A stretch of 64,000 bases of DNA from contig CM046832.1 of the NCBI GenBank assembly GCA_025618425.1, forward strand, positions 68,555,707 through 68,619,706. The letters run 5' to 3'. This document shows positions 22,430-37,018 of the stretch, piece by piece. The translations under genes were made by a program, and so were the position numbers. This stretch comes from Heliocidaris tuberculata. Taxonomy: Eukaryota; Echinodermata; Echinoidea; Camarodonta; Echinometridae. Under the pieces are notes generated by a model. That model saw only the letters and a program-made list of their open reading frames with translations, was not told where the DNA came from and made no database searches. The first letter of the stretch is position 1. Every line of letters begins with the position of its first letter.

Positions 22430-25400
22430 ACTTTGTCACACGAAAACGTTGAGGGTGGAATATAAGGAGGAGAAACGGGATTAGTAAGGAAGGAATGGGG
22501 GAAAGTGAGAATCAGGTAGATTTTTCGCCTATCAACACAAGAAAACTTAATGGACGTGATCCCTTAATTAAATGGACCACACAAAGTTTCCCTTAATCAT
22601 ATTGACAAGGAGCAGCCTAGCGAAGCTTTTAAGTCACCCCTACCTTTTGGTCTAATGTGCCCCATATTTCCCCGCCAGCATTATCTATATATAGCAGTAC
22701 TCAAACCCTTGCTGGAAGGCTGTTACAGTCCTGTGATTCAATAATGGTTGGATATCATGAAGAATACATTCCATACCTAGGTTCAACTATTGAATTATGG
22801 CATTTGTCTCAGTCCTGTTTTGTTTTTTAAAGGAAAATTATACAAAAAACGTTGACTTTGATAGTGTTCATTGGGCTTGCTCTTTAACAGTAAAGAATGA
22901 AATGTTGGCCCTTTAAATATTTTAGATGGGAGCGAATAAAATGGAAGACAAACCACCGGTATCAGTTGATCACATCTTGCTATAGAATAATCATTGTAAA
23001 TGTTGTAGTTTAGTAAAAGTTATTCTATATATTAGAAACATGAATATTACACTGTTATTCAATCCAAAATAGCGCTTCCTTGCTCTAAAAGCGGCTTGTT
23101 ACTACATAACATAATATCCAAATTTTAATTTCATTAATAATTTTGTTCTCTTTGGAATTAAAAAAAAAAATCGACATATTTTTCGTCGGTATTTTTTGGA
23201 AAATATGACTTCACGTAAGTTCTTATCTCATCGATATCGAACATTAATGACAATAATCGTTATCCAATCAAATCTCAGGATACGGGCATCAATAATTTAA
23301 TGTCTTACGCCATTTCATACAGGGAATAGGTAAGAACTATTCAGTTCATTGCTCCTTTCTGCTAAAAAGTATTCGGTGACAGGAAGATAGTTATTGAGAG
23401 ACAAAGCATCCATATCAATTCATTATAGGTTTCTTGACTAACATTAGTCACAGCTTTACAACTATCATTACAATCGCAGCCCCAAATTTGGGCGAAATTG
23501 AGAAGTAATTGCAGGGATACGACTGCCAGCAGATTGAGGTATCGCGACGAGAGAATGTTGCGACGTTCAAGTCAAATAGCATTATATGAGATACTAGTAG
23601 ACGGAGAGAGGGAATTCTAAAATCCGATTTCCCTCCACACATTCTGGTACATCTTTGGTTTGGTGGAGAAAGGTGAGCCGACCCCAAGGGAAATATCAGG
23701 AGAATTTAACCAGATTTAGCCCACCTGTAATACGACAAAATATGTCTACCCTTCATGACTCGAACAATTTTACGAACTTTATGTTATACTAGACAGAGAA
23801 ATTAGGCGATCATAAACTTCTGAGTTTTTTCAGTTGCTTAAAAGTTGTTTTTAAATACAAATCGATCTGCATCGATTTGCTTTTAGAATGGAGGTACTAA
23901 AGCGGATAAAGCACTATTTTACATTTTTGTAAAATAGGAAGTCGTCTTCAAAATTGGCAAAAATAACTAAATCCAGATCAATACGGCAGGTGATGTTTTT
24001 ATAAAAAAGAGGCTCCCTAAAACCCTCTTTTATCAATAATATTTCGTTTTGAGATGCAACAAGTCTTTTTCTGGAAGGAATTCATCTGCTACGCTGTCTT
24101 TTTCTACAATTGTTGTTGTTTATATGTTTACGGAATTGCAAATGGGTTAGAAATACGTTGATAATGTTAATTATGATTAAACTGAGGACTCAAAGGCGAG
24201 GTAATACCTTGATCTCGGATTTAAAGCGGTCTTATAACACAAAAAAAATAAAAGCTAGAATTAAAATGAAATATAATTGTTTTTTGTAAGTGAGAAAAAA
24301 CAAAATAAAATGAAATAAAGAATTATCAAAATTTGCAAGTAATTCTGTAATTGAAAATCTGAAAATAAAAGAAAAATGACCACCTGTTTTATCTGCAATG
24401 AAACAATACGCATCAGTGTTTGATACTGATTAAAAATATCACAGAGCGGAGCAAAAATATTCAGGATAAGTCCGAACGATAAATTAAAAAAAAAAGCAAT
24501 GTAACAAAGGCAGTAGGCTATTGATCATAAAACACAACACCCACAAACATGAACAATAATATGAATTAAAACAACAATAATCACTAGCGATAATTGTGAA
24601 ATGTAAGATGAAGCAAGGGAGATGCAAGAACACATCGTTTCCTCTCTCAAGAACAACTTGAAGAAGTAACCCAAGACGAAGTCAAGTGCACACGCCAGCT
24701 TGACCTAGATGCCATTCGGAAATTTCATTTATCTTTTTGTGGATCTCGTCGGCCTCTCGTAATCCCTTGTTCGGCTGTTCTTGTCAACCTCGAGCCATGG
24801 TAGACGGAAACTTGAACAGCCATCACGAGGGCTTTAGATGTCTATCTCTTTAGATTTGTATCTGAAGAATCGGAATGAGAGTTCTGTATAAAGAGATGTC
24901 TGAAAAGATGCAGGGCGCAAACACGACGAAATTTCAGAACTCTTGGATGGGAATGTGTGGGATGGACTGTGAAATAAATGAAAAACTGGAGTCCGAGTTC
25001 CAGAGCTTTCCACGGTCTGGTGTTAAAATGTAAACATTACTGTGACATTGGGAAAATAATGGTATCAAGGAGCTTGTAAACACTGCGAGGTGCTGTGGTT
25101 TGATTTTCTCGAAACCTATTACCCATTCGAATGGTGAATCTACTCTAAAAATAAGCGAAAATTATATTATGACGATGAAAACTACGAGTGGTTAAATACG
25201 TTTAGAAGGAAGTAACCTGAATATACCCCCATTCATGTTTATGAGTTTCATTCAGGATGAACCATAAAAAATCTCAACAAATAATTAGCCGGCTTCGAAT
25301 ATTACATTCATTTGTCATGATTATCTTGACATATCGAGGGTAGTAAGGATTAGCCCTTTGGGGGGATTGTTTCTTCAACAAAATGAGTCGGACCAAATTT

Positions 25401-25865
25401 TTAGCTCACATTTCATACTGAACGAGAATATATTGCTTGATGTATATCTTAGACCTTTCGTTTAGATAACTTGGCTTATCTTCTATACAGATTACGACAA
25501 CCAGAGAAAATGAGTGATGGTTGTCGCATAGTTGGAGATGGAGACTTTAGATCCAATTCATTTACTTGCGCGAGGATTGCAATTCATTTATTAAAAACTG
25601 TCTGGTCCTATCTACAAGTAGATTCGTTGACGTCACTATCTATTCTAGACTTGAAATCTCCATCGTTCTATACAGAGAAGCTTTTGCTCTATTACGATAT
25701 TTATGTAGGTTACATGTCTTTTCAAATGTTTCCTTTGTCATGTTTGAATGAAATGTATTGATTAAGGTCATACGTTTTTCGCAAAACGGCGCAGGGATAT
25801 GAAGACAAAAGATACATTATCACAACACAGCACGAAAAGTAAACATTAAACTACTATTTCTTATA
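22430..25865. other. Non-coding DNA, no gene seen
   Basis: AT-rich, apparently single-copy sequence. It holds an A run near 23160 and a small inverted repeat GGCTGTTC/GAACAGCC near 24772-24820. The short open frames here show no domain. Confidence 0.55.
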
Positions 25866-26789
25866 CAGTGTGAGTCAGAAAAAATGTTACACTTTTTAAA
25901 TTGAGTATTGTTTTAAAAATTGTGGGATGAACAGAGTATTTTTAGTATGTATGGATAGAGTATATATTCTTTTGTTATTTGGTAACATTTGTTTCGTGTT
26001 GCTGTTACGGTTGAGTGCACAACAGCCATTGTTTGAAAGATAGTCAAAACTCATTTGCGCCAAGTCGTATGATTACCTGCTGAAACAGAGACAACAACAT
26101 TCACACAAGCAATGAGCGTAAAGTTTATGTTTTATGTTTAATCAGGTCAAATAAACATGAGAACCAATAAATAAATGAATAAATAAATAAAGCCAGAAGT
26201 CATAACATTCAGTGATCTTCACTGAAAAGTCCCTTTTCATAGTCTTTTGGGCACTTTGACATAGCTTTCAATCTTCCACAAGGCGTCCGTTTCTCTCGAT
26301 GCATTTCTGAGCTCGATGAAGCATCGTTGCCATTGGCCCTACGAAGTGTCTGCCTGTCTGCAAGTCATCCAGGTCTGCAGGTGGGCTGCCGTACACCTTG
26401 GACTTCAGGAACTCCCAGACGAAGAAGTCCATGGGTGTTAAGTCTGGAGATCTTGGGGGCCATTCCACAGGAGCTATTCAGCATTAGCTTCAACAGCCCC
26501 TTGCCTGATTTTGAATAACTCAATTATAATTACAAAAGGCCTTTTTCTCATTGTGCAGTCTCATCCAAATCAGACAAGGCATTGTTGATGTTGGCGCAAA
26601 TGGGTTTTCACCCAGACACATATAATTGATTCCTATCAAGTAAATTCATTACTGATTCCCCACAAATGCGGTATCAAATAAAACTGGAAGAGTTATTCTA
26701 TCTAACTTCGGTGAAAGAATTATGTTATTTCTATCATATTTGTAATATAAGCATTTTTAAAAGTGTAACATTTTTTCTGACTCACACTG
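25866..26789. mobile_element. Tc1/mariner-type transposon, internally deleted
   Basis: Perfect 31-bp terminal inverted repeats at 25866-25896 and 26759-26789, beginning CAGTGTGAGTCAGAAAAAAT. The left end is preceded by TA; the right end is followed by CA, consistent with a TA target duplication that has lost one base identity. Inside, on the minus strand, is a C-terminal transposase remnant. At 924 bp with only the last third of a transposase, it is non-autonomous. An (AATA)n stretch at about 26168-26190 lies within it. Confidence 0.88.
26268..26468 (-). pseudogene. mariner-type transposase, C-terminal fragment
   Basis: 66 codons reading EWPPRSPDLTPMDFFVWEFL, then LKSKVYGSPPADLDDL and CIERNGRLVED. 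The SPDLTPMDFF motif is the signature around the third catalytic acid (Asp in PMDFF) of Tc1/mariner DDE/D transposases, and the stop lies where such proteins normally end. The first two catalytic acids and the DNA-binding domain are absent: in-frame stops lie just upstream and there is too little room within the element. The GTG at the 5' edge is only the edge of the open frame, not a proven start. It lies between the inverted ends at 25866 and 26789, which confirms its origin. Not functional. Confidence 0.88.
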
Positions 26790-29700
26790 CAGAGGGGCGG
26801 GTAGGGGTTTAGCTGGACGTATACTTTTTCATTCTAGCGGAGAACGTTTCGGAGTTTTCATTGTATTCAGGTATTAGGAAACTTCTGAATAACAGTTTCT
26901 GCATGTATAGACTATAAATGACATCAACATTCATCATTCCTTAAAATAAAAACGATCATAAAGGAATCAGTATTACTATATTACTGCGGTTGAAGTTATT
27001 TGGTAACACATTACAATACGCTTGATATTTTTCATATTTACTTTATACGCCTTGTCATTGCTTTATTACACCTGTATAAGTGCATATAAAATGGAAATCG
27101 AAGAAAATTGAATAATGATTCCAGGATTCAAAAAGTGGTAAATCATTTGAAAGTTATCAGAATATGGACATTGTATTTACAAAATTGGAATAAAGTTACT
27201 TTTGTTTCAATAGCTTTAACATATAAGAGTAGGAGTTTTTAATCACTTGGATATGAAAGTTAACAAGACACTTATAGACGCAAACTTTGTTCAATATAGT
27301 TTTAAAGGTGTTAAGAAAGATGAAGAAAAGTGATAACGATAAAATAGAGCGAATTGGGTGAAACAGAACTGATATACAGATACTGGAAATAGAAGCATAG
27401 GATAGAGGAGAACAGAAATGAGTTACAAGAGAGTTGGAGTGGGGACACTGGAAATTTTAGCAACTGAATAGATCTGTCTAAGAGAGGGCAAGGTAAAATG
27501 AGAGATAGCAAGAGGGGGAGAAATAGATGAAGAAAATTCATAAATAGGGTTCAAATTAAGGACAAGAGAGATGTAAACTGAGATAGAGGAAGGGAGCCTA
27601 TTGAGAACAGATAGAGAGAGAGAGAGAGAGAAAAAAAAAACCCAATGAGATAGAAGAGAAGAACGGGAAGAGCGCATGGTAGAAAGAAATATGAAAGGAG
27701 GGGGGGGGGAGATGGAAAGAGAGTGAAGGGGCGGGAGTGTGTGGAAAGAGGGAGCGATAGAAACAAAGAAAGAGAGAGAGAGAAAGAAATAGAGAGAGTG
27801 AGAGAGAGAGAGAGTGTGTAAGGAAGAGAAGAGAGAGAGAGAGAGAAAGAGAGAGTGCATGCGTGTGTGTGTGTGTGTGTGTGAAGAGGTTTGAAAGAAG
27901 TATGTAATGAGAGTAGAGATTTCCAGTCACATAGCGATGTTTACCCAGCTTTTGAAGCCCAATCCTTGCCGCATTCATCGCCTTGAACTCGGGGCAAGAC
28001 TTCTGGCAGACACTCGTTATAAAGCAATATGAATATAGCATATAGCGATGAAACCAGTGACGGCGTAATGAGTGATCAAAATTAAAGGAAGATATTGACT
28101 AGCGATGGGGCGGAGAGTGGAGCAAAGGAACGGCATGTAAGCATTAATCATCGGTTTAACGTGGCGCACCATTTTGTGTGAAACATATTTTTTAAAATTA
28201 AATGTGATGTATTTTAATAAAAAATAAATAAAATAAAAATTGTATGGGGGATATTCCTGATGTTATCATTAATCATGGAGATGATAATTTGATATGAACC
28301 CTTTTTAGGTCATGGAAAATGTGAATGTAATGTCTGTTTGCGTTAAAGCATGTGTATGTCCTAATAATCATAACTAAAGTAGTAAGGATTCGGCAATCTG
28401 ACATATAAGAATTTGGACTGGCGTTTAAGTTAAATGCTTTAAATCTAGTTATGTTAATGACTTTTTAGAAAGAGCTATATGGCTAACATAGGCTAATCCC
28501 TTTTGATTTAAATCTTCTTCAGATCATCAAAATTAATAAACAGTTTTTATTCAAGTTAAGGGAGGCCATACAATCTACTTGATATACCAGACCAGAAAAA
28601 AGGTTATTTATTCAACCTCATTATAATTAATACAGGATAATTGTACGCATGTAATCTATTAATTAAAGATTGGTAATTTGTATTTTGATTTTTTTCTTTC
28701 TCCTGGAAGATTTTAACGCTCTCGCTCTGGCTTTTCGACTGGTTTCACCAGGTCCATAGGATCAAAGATACTCGTGAGTCCATATACATTTAGAATACTG
28801 GAAGGAGCGATTTATGCATGAACGAGAGAATGGTGGAGTTACTCTTTCTTTGCCCTTTAACACATCTCGGCAATTACATGCATACTCAGCACTTATCATT
28901 ATTGCGCGAAAGTATGATCTAATTTGCAGACCCTAATTGAGAATAAAATTTCATTATGCTCTTTATTGGGCCTTCACGCAGAATAATGTTCATACAATAC
29001 TATGCCTGTGTCTTGACCTCCGAGGTGATATAGATGAGGTGATGACGTTGTCGTATCAAGGAGAAGGCAATACCAGCGATAGAAAAAAAAATCAAGTTAT
29101 ATAGAGAAACTGGAGAAAAGAAGTAAACACATGCAAATGCCATATGTGTTTTCAAACTCAAGGATATATCCTTGTGAAAGACTTACGTACATGGAGAAAT
29201 CATCGAAGCTATATAAATGCGATTTATGACACTCCTTTTTCAAGTGAGTAAATTAGAGCGAGAGTCGAAGAGGCTTGAATAGTTTAAATGTAATCAAAGA
29301 GACCATTGCATTGTCACGGAAAGAGAAATCACTGCCCATGCATTCACGTCGTATTTTTTTTTTTTTCGTCGTCCTATTTGTCTTGAAAGCACGCAAGCAC
29401 TTTGCGGTTTCATATTTGAATTTGTTTGCTTCTACTATTTCATATCTTTGTACGATGTTCTTCTTGACATGTTTTATAAAGAGAAATTAGGTTGTAATAA
29501 CAAGCATACATAATTCCTCGGCTTCCACCTAGAGCAAATAGTCCTAAAAGCCCTCTCTCGTTCAACAGAAGGCACAAGACACTCCCCAAAATTTAAAGGT
29601 GCGTTATCATGGACACGTTAAATTCAACCGTGCACATTGATACGACTGTGGCGCCATTGGTTGTATGCATCCATATTTTTTTTCTGTCGTGTGTTTTTCC

Positions 29701-32700
29701 ACAGCAGCTTACAGAATATTAGAGGACCTGAGATGGGGAGGTGAAATCTAGCAATGTTAACGCACTTGCTATGCTTGTTAAATGCTCTATGTCTAAGATG
29801 AGATCTCAAGCCGATCTTTACTCTAAGAAAACACGGGTCCTTGCATCCTCGCTGCCAGCAGCCTCCATCTATTTTTACGATCGATAGCCATTATTCAGGT
29901 TTCAGAATAAACCAATCGGCACGAGGAAAGCCTATTGCAAGTGTTCAAACACATGCATATCTATGGTGCCTTTAAAAACCGAACGATAGAGAGCTCTGTG
30001 CCACGTGTTTGTATTGAGGGATTGTTTTTAGTGAGCTATAAACAGCTGATTTAATTCATTAATGTGTTTAAACACAGAGCACTAAATATTTACCTCCCCC
30101 CATCACCTTTCGCGCGCTAATATGCAGGAGGAATTCGGCGCTTCTCCGGTTCTTCGCTAGCAGGTGAGTGACGGAGCGGTGTGTGGAGAAGAGAGAGAGA
30201 GAAAAAAAAAACCCCAAGAAGGTCGATTGGCGGGCCTGGATAGGGGCTGGAAAGAGATAGCTTAGACGACTCCTCTCTGTGGGTATTTGCCTATAACCTG
30301 TCCTAGTACTGACGATGCAAACAAAGATTAAAAATGATGTTCATGGTTGACGTGTATTGATCACCCATCGCTATTCCCCTGGCTGAACAGCACCAACTTC
30401 CGTTCGCTTTCCCCTTTATCTATTTCTTTTACTGCAGGGTATCAGGTTGCTCGCTGTGTTACATACCTAGTTTCTAAAACAAAACGATGACCATGACTTA
30501 TAAAGAAGGTCAGCTCTTTCTACAGGCCTATTTGCATGGACAAAGAATATGTTTCCTGGATAAGGTTTCCGTTTAAACAATAAAAAAGAATAGTATCTAT
30601 CGCAATATTTCCACCTCTACATTGCTGCAAAAATAAACTCTCGACCCATTTTTTTATGGGGTATATTGTATTGAAAGTGCAGTCGACAATTTGTCAGTTT
30701 CTCTATTAATAGCATCTTTAGAAGCATTTAAACTAATTATGATAGGGTACGACATAGAATGTATACCGTCTTTAATTGTGTCTTCCTCCTCACACTAGAA
30801 TCCACAGTTAGAAACATGATCCATTATATTGATCGAGGTAGCTTCGAAAATGATGAGGGTCACCCAAATCAAACTTAGACCAATTTAGAGCACGAATTCG
30901 AGGTGTCCCCTTTTAAGGCGGTACGAATGTGATATCTCGTGTCACGTAGATTCTGTTTGTACATTCAGATGACAAATTTTTATTTTTTGTTCAGGAAAGC
31001 GTTTTCATTTTGTATATTTTGTGCCACCTTTCTTCCTTTTATCTATTGTTTTCAAGTCGATTAGAATCAGAAGTAGCATTGGAATTCCTAACCTTCTTAA
31101 TGCTTTTTGCATCATATGTTTTTTCCCTCTCAAAAATAACTGATGTCTGCATCATCTGCCGCAGTACCAATTTTCCTTTGTTTCTTGCCACAGTGTCTTA
31201 AAAATATTGCCCAGGTGACCATCTTGAAAAAAAAGCTTTTAAAAACATATTAAGATATCATATGAAATGTTCAGAATTATTCACAAAGTGAGAGAATTAA
31301 TAAACGTTTAATTTATTTGTCACACTACAATGCTACATCTGAAAATATTGTGATGCTATCCCCTATCATCTATCCTCTGCTATCACTAAACCAATGCAAT
31401 ATGGAATTCTATCTTTAACCTAAAGTTTCAGTTACAAAGACATAGCCTGGGATATGCTGTAATTCTCAGAGTGAGATATGAGACTGTGCATTTGTTCCGA
31501 AGACTGCGATGTGTATTGGTAATAAACACCATCTTGCTGATAATATCTAGCGCAGTCCGGAGGCCTATCTCAGGCTCACTCGATAAAGAATCAATATCCT
31601 CGGGATGCGTTCCCGCGCAGCACTGGTAGCAATAGAGATATTGGTCGTAGAATCGTCTGAAGACATCAAGAGTTCTTGAGGATGGTAGAGGATGACAGGA
31701 TCACATGAACGCAAATACATCTGATTGTATTACGGTAATACCGCTCTCTTCGAGGACATGCCGAATGGTAACTTGATGTCAGTCAGGAACTTTGTCGCAG
31801 ACAATTGAGTTCTCTTGACCCATTCTTTCATCAAGGTTTGTTAAGATATGAATCAGCATCACATGAGATGAGTGGTAGATATCATGATTATAAGATGGAT
31901 CGGAGGGTCTTCTTTCATCATAGTTTTTTTGTAGGTGATGAAGTTTAAACAGGATCGTGAAATTGAAGCGACTTTGTTGTCTGCTGTCGTACATAGCTTC
32001 TTCGTTGGAAAAAAACCCTCACATTCTGAAGCCATGCCAACTTAATTATAAAAATCAATGATATAATTTTTAAAAAGTATAATTATATGAACAGAACTAT
32101 TTTACTGTTAAATCATGCTAGCGAAAATAATCAATCTGCTATCAATATTAGGAAAGCATTTCAGAGGTCGCCCTGTAATGACTTACATGCACATGATTCA
32201 ATAATATTAGAGAACGTCAATGGTTTAGGAGAGTATAAAGCTCCATAAGATGATGCATGGAGAGCAGTAAAGAGTGAGGGAAAGCGTTTTAAGTCGGTGC
32301 GAATACGCTCGACCTTATATAAGGCTGAAATCTGACAGGTTCTATCATCATTAAATCGATTTGATTGTAAATCAAGAAGACCAACATCGCATTGGATAAG
32401 GAAATTAAAATAATTTGGTTTAACAGTGAATCAAAGTTAAAAAACAATAAAGAGCCCTTCAACGTTACAAGTTAATCACTGGAGCCAGATACGAACAACA
32501 AGATAATGCTTAAACCATAACATCAATGAGCCGACAGAAGGAAAGATATAGAATGTCTGCATGTCGTGTGTCTGAGAAATTAATCCATTGGGCTGTCCCG
32601 GGGTATTCCACTGATTAAAAAATGTGCTATGCGTCTCATGTTGGCTATTATAGGAAAATAAGATCGCGTGCAGAATATATTATCACAACAATATTGGGGA

Positions 32701-32775
32701 TAATGAGATTGCATCAGGGTACAGACCACAAAGATTATGTTTGTTATGTCTGAAATTGGAAAGAGTGATGACTCC

Positions 32776-32776
<1 letters not shown>
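26790..32776. other. Non-coding DNA with GA-rich tracts, no gene seen
   Basis: About 27300-27880 is strongly purine-rich on this strand; the remainder is AT-rich and unique-looking. The open frames opposite the GA tract are low-complexity artefacts rich in Ser, Leu and Phe. Nothing else was recognised. Confidence 0.6.
27612..27882. repeat. GA-rich and (GT)n simple repeats
   Basis: Several (AG)n runs (27612-27632, 27771-27815, 27830-27855) and a (GT)n run (27862-27882), separated by imperfect purine-rich sequence with short A and G runs. Confidence 0.92.

Positions 32777-32826
<50 letters not shown>
32777..32826. repeat. (GA)n microsatellite
   Basis: About 24 uninterrupted GA units. Confidence 0.95.
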
Positions 32827-32829
<3 letters not shown>

Positions 32830-35800
32830 AACGGGGATAAAACCAGATCATTATTTATAATTATTATTTTTGAGAGACTATTTTGGAATGCAACTCAAAA
32901 ATGAGAGAGCATGTAATAAATTAAGGCCTGCTTCTTAATTAAAAAAATCTTTAATTGAATAAAAGAAGAAAACTTTGCAATGGTACATAACTTGAGGACA
33001 ATGTTTGAGTACAAAATAATTAATTTCATTAAAAGGACCCTCATTATCACCATTTGTTCTTGTAGTCCATTATCACTGATAAAAGATCGTAACCTCTGGT
33101 AGCTATGCCCTCTATGCGGACGTCTGTGAGAGGAGCGCTGGTCTGTTTTTACTTACGAATAAGAAAAATGTTACGAAGGAGAACATTCGTTATTGATTTC
33201 ATGTTAACATATTTCAAAGAAAAACATTCAATGAAGTAATATCAGCATTGATCAGTTCTTTTGATTTAATCTTATATAATATATAAAATGTGGCTTCCAC
33301 AAAATATTGTCCGAAACCTTTTGTATGTGAGCAAAACCGCAACACAAGACTTCATTCTGCATCCTCTTCTGAACAGTTCCTCCGGAATACGTATGCATTT
33401 TTAGTGAATAAGTAATTGAAGGCATTCTGATAGGGAACTTTGATATAAGCTTTGCAACCCTATATATATATAAATTATAATGTGTAAAACATATCTTGCT
33501 CTAGGGTTAAAATCCAGGAATTATGCATGTTATCACAACCTTTAAATAACAGAAAAGTAAAAATCATAGTATACATAATGTACATGACTATAGTGGTTGG
33601 GTTGATTAGAGTGATTGAAAGAGCTATTATTTAAACCATGCATAAACCTCTTGATATTTTGTTAAATGTTCTGATGTGATATTTGGAAAGTTTAATTGTA
33701 ATTATGTATTTTTCATGTATAGTTTTTATGTTATCAGGGCTCTGTGACATAATAAATAAATTGATTAAAGTGACTGATTTAAAAAAAAGACTTTATAATA
33801 TATGACGAATGATGAATTCTTTTTATTAAAACAGCACTGACTTTCTCATATAATTTCTTGCCAATAAAGGCTTAGCCATGGCATGATTTGTCACCAATAG
33901 TGAGGCCATATAAAAAGCTACAATACAAGTCTTTAAAAATTCTGAATGCCATACATATTTGAGAAAAGTAACAAAGACGTTATTTCTGTTTTTAAAGTAT
34001 TGTTCACCATTTCTAATGTGATGATTATATGTATATGGAATACATATTGTACACTATTTTTCAGGCTCACCAGTGACCTTGATTAGGTAAATTGATATTG
34101 TCGCTCTGCAAATTTGCATATTGGATTGAAAATACCATCGATTTGATATTTCATTCTTCTTTGTTATCTTCGTTTTAGACTAACGCAAGGCCAGTGACTG
34201 AGGTACATGTAGAAATGCGAGATGGATTAATGATAGGACAGTATCACGGTAACCTGTTTTCGAACCGTTATCGTTAGATTTCATGAGCCAGAGTAAGCAG
34301 ACTACCGCACAAACAAGGGTAAGCTATATATTAACGTTGTTTGTCTTGAGAGTATGATCAAGATGTTTATTCTTGGATAACAAGAGCTTACGAATAGCTT
34401 GAAATACAATCGATTAGTATTTTGTGCATTTGGGCATGTTGGGGGTTTGGCATGGGCCCCTTGCAAGTTCCTATATTTAGATACTCAGTGTTCATGTTTT
34501 GGTCTATCTGGAATGCGATGAGCATTATCATTCACGTCGACGTAGAAAACTCTCACCTGCTTCCATAGTAAATCAATTTGTGGCGTATCCAGTATAAGGT
34601 GAAGCCGGATTACGCCATTTGAAAGCCCGTAAGAAATGCTGTAATGAAACATAAGTCGTCTTCTGCACGCAGGGCTGACATTGGCTTCGGCGACATTGCT
34701 ATTGGCTTTATTTGACAAAGATATAGGATTAACGTTAGGCTTGTAATTTGGTTTTAGGTAAGGTTCATGGTTAATGTTAAGATTAGGTATATTGTTCGGT
34801 CAGGGGTAGAAGTTAGGAATGTAGCATTTGTCGTCGCAGAATTTTCTTTCTGTGTGGAACCGTCTGGGGAGGATTCTGCCACCATATTTAAAAATTCTCG
34901 ATACGCTACTTTCAGTTATCTTTTTAACACATTAAAGAGATGAATTAAGAGAGAAGTTCACTTAACTCCCCAGATTTCCCTGCTACCCACTGTTGGTCTC
35001 TGTTACATTGATATATCAGCTTTAGGTTATCAAATGTCTTTTAATCAGTTAATCGGGCAATTTCATTGCGACTTATGGAATAAGACACCCTTAATTGAAG
35101 TAGGCCTCATGCTGAGGCATGAACCATTTCTTTTTGTAGGATGAAATTCAACTCCTCCATTCGTTTTTCTGAGTAAAGTAATCTTAGTGCTTGGAACGTC
35201 GGTTGTATTTTCAATCCCAATCAGGCTGCGCGTTCTGTATCATGATAGCTTTTGTACACTCGATTTCCTTGCCCCGAAGCAGCCATCTACGCATCCTTAT
35301 TTTCTTGAAAAACAACAGTTATTTAGAATTGTGTTTTCTTGAGCACCATCTTCTTTATAAATTGAACGGATATGAAAGACAACCAAATTCTCAGGCTGTC
35401 TTCATCATCGCAGAGGCGTAACATGTTCATAAAAGAATCAAAAGGTGTAAGATACATTTACACTCGTCTTCAGAAATAATGTCTGAATCAGGGTATGATG
35501 TCTGATTTTGCGACCAACTGACAGTTTGACTAGTTTTCTCAAACTTTACGATTTGTTTTCTTGTACATAATAGACATTTAATGATGGTACCAGTATGTAT
35601 ATGTATCTACCTATCATATAAGAGGTAATGTTTAGTTTTTGTTTTGTTTTGTTTTTGTTTTTTTTAAGTTTGTGGTCTGAAGATAACATTTCTTTGAGGA
35701 AGTAAGTGAGAACTAGGAACTGTGTAGGAGTTATCTAAAATTACAATTCAAGAAGTGACTTTCGTCTAATAAGTTTCTCTCATTTAATCATAAATAATAA

Positions 35801-36522
35801 TATTATTAATAATAATAATATGTCTTGTTTAACCAGGGTTGCCTCATCAGTATTATATACTGTTCTCCCTGAGGGCTCTCCAGTTGATTAAGATCGCATA
35901 TTTTCACGTTAGGTGTTGATCTTCACGAATTAATTCAAATAACTCGTCATTATGTATGTTACAATTGTTGCACTAAGAAATCCAAAATTGGGGTGACAAA
36001 TTCGATTTAAAACGTTGAGAGTAATTTCAATCATCGATAAAAAGTCAGGAAGTGCGTCATACAACGTATAAAGATGATCAAGTGAACGGATTCCTGACCA
36101 GCAGTATATGACCGGTGACACAAGCTACAAACTGTCCCATGTGTAACAGTGCAGTTTCTCATCATATAGTGTATTACTTATAGGTAAGTGCTTCACCTGG
36201 AGGGGATTCAGAGGAACTGGTATTGCAATGGAGTAAAACGACACCTCAGTGGGACAGTGATGAAAAGAGAAAAGGAAGGAAGTCGAGAATCCTTACAAAG
36301 TTTGTAAGCTGTTGCAACACTCTCCGCATCAATTTTACTAATTGATGCTGATGTCATTTTGAGAGAGGTGAAACATCATAAAATACATAAACAACTGCCC
36401 AATTCATGGGTATCTGGTCATATCTGACCTTAAATACAGTGAAATTTTAGAAGCAAATGGAAGGATAACTTAATGAAATGGACAGTGGTGTCACCCAGCA
36501 GTTAGTGCATAACAACACTCGC
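32827..36522. other. Non-coding DNA, no gene seen
   Basis: AT-rich. A degenerate TTAGG/GTTAAG-like stretch lies near 34728-34800, a (TTTTG)n-like tract near 35637-35665, and a possible repeat end near 35791-35890. The minus-strand open frame at 34485-34718 shows no recognised domain. Confidence 0.5.
35791..35890. repeat. Possible interspersed-repeat end with (AAT)n
   Basis: An (AAT)n stretch (to 35820) is followed by a partly self-complementary sequence with CCAGGG on one side and CCCTGAGGG on the other of AGTATTATATACT. The combination of a simple tail and dyad resembles the end of a short interspersed element. The family was not recognised. Confidence 0.35.
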
Positions 36523-36860
36523 AGACTACATCAATATCTACTGAAGACACGTAGACTACATCTATATGTACTGTAGATACATAGACTTCATCTATATCTT
36601 CTCAAGACAAGTAGACTACATCTATATCTATTGTAGATACGTAGACTTCATCTAAATCTTCTGAAGACACGTAGACTGCATCTATATCTACTGTATATAC
36701 ATGTACGTAGACTACATCTATTTTTACTGTAGATACATAGACTACATCTGTATCTACTGTATAGATACATAGACTACATCTGTATCTTCTCAGGACACGT
36801 AGACTACATCTCAATCTACCATGGATTCCTAGACTACATCTTTATCTACTGTAGACAAGT
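36523..36860. repeat. 30-bp minisatellite, main block
   Basis: About eleven degenerate units based on GACTACATCTATATCTACTG plus a ten-base end resembling TAGATACGTA. Most units are exactly 30 bp; two are longer by 2-6 bp. Since 30 is a multiple of three, the minus strand reads a repeating [14 protein letters not shown] decapeptide without stops across about 210 bp. I take this as a side effect of the unit length, not as a gene. Confidence 0.88.
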
Positions 36861-36890
36861 AATATATACACACACACACGCACACCCACC

Positions 36891-36979
<89 letters not shown>

Positions 36980-36982
36980 ATG

Positions 36983-37017
<35 letters not shown>
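36861..37017. repeat. (CA)n then (TA)n microsatellites interrupting the minisatellite
   Basis: CA repeats span about 36868-36952, passing into TA repeats to about 37015. They appear to have arisen inside the 30-bp array, which resumes afterwards. Confidence 0.93.

Positions 37018-37018
<1 letters not shown>

Noticed and set aside
27423..28041. Ser/Leu/Phe-rich minus-strand open frames as membrane proteins
   Set aside because: They lie opposite GA-rich simple repeats and have no complexity beyond the repeat.
34728..34800. Interstitial telomere-like TTAGGG sequence
   Set aside because: Only degenerate TTAGG-like words occur, without regular period, so a telomeric origin is not supported.
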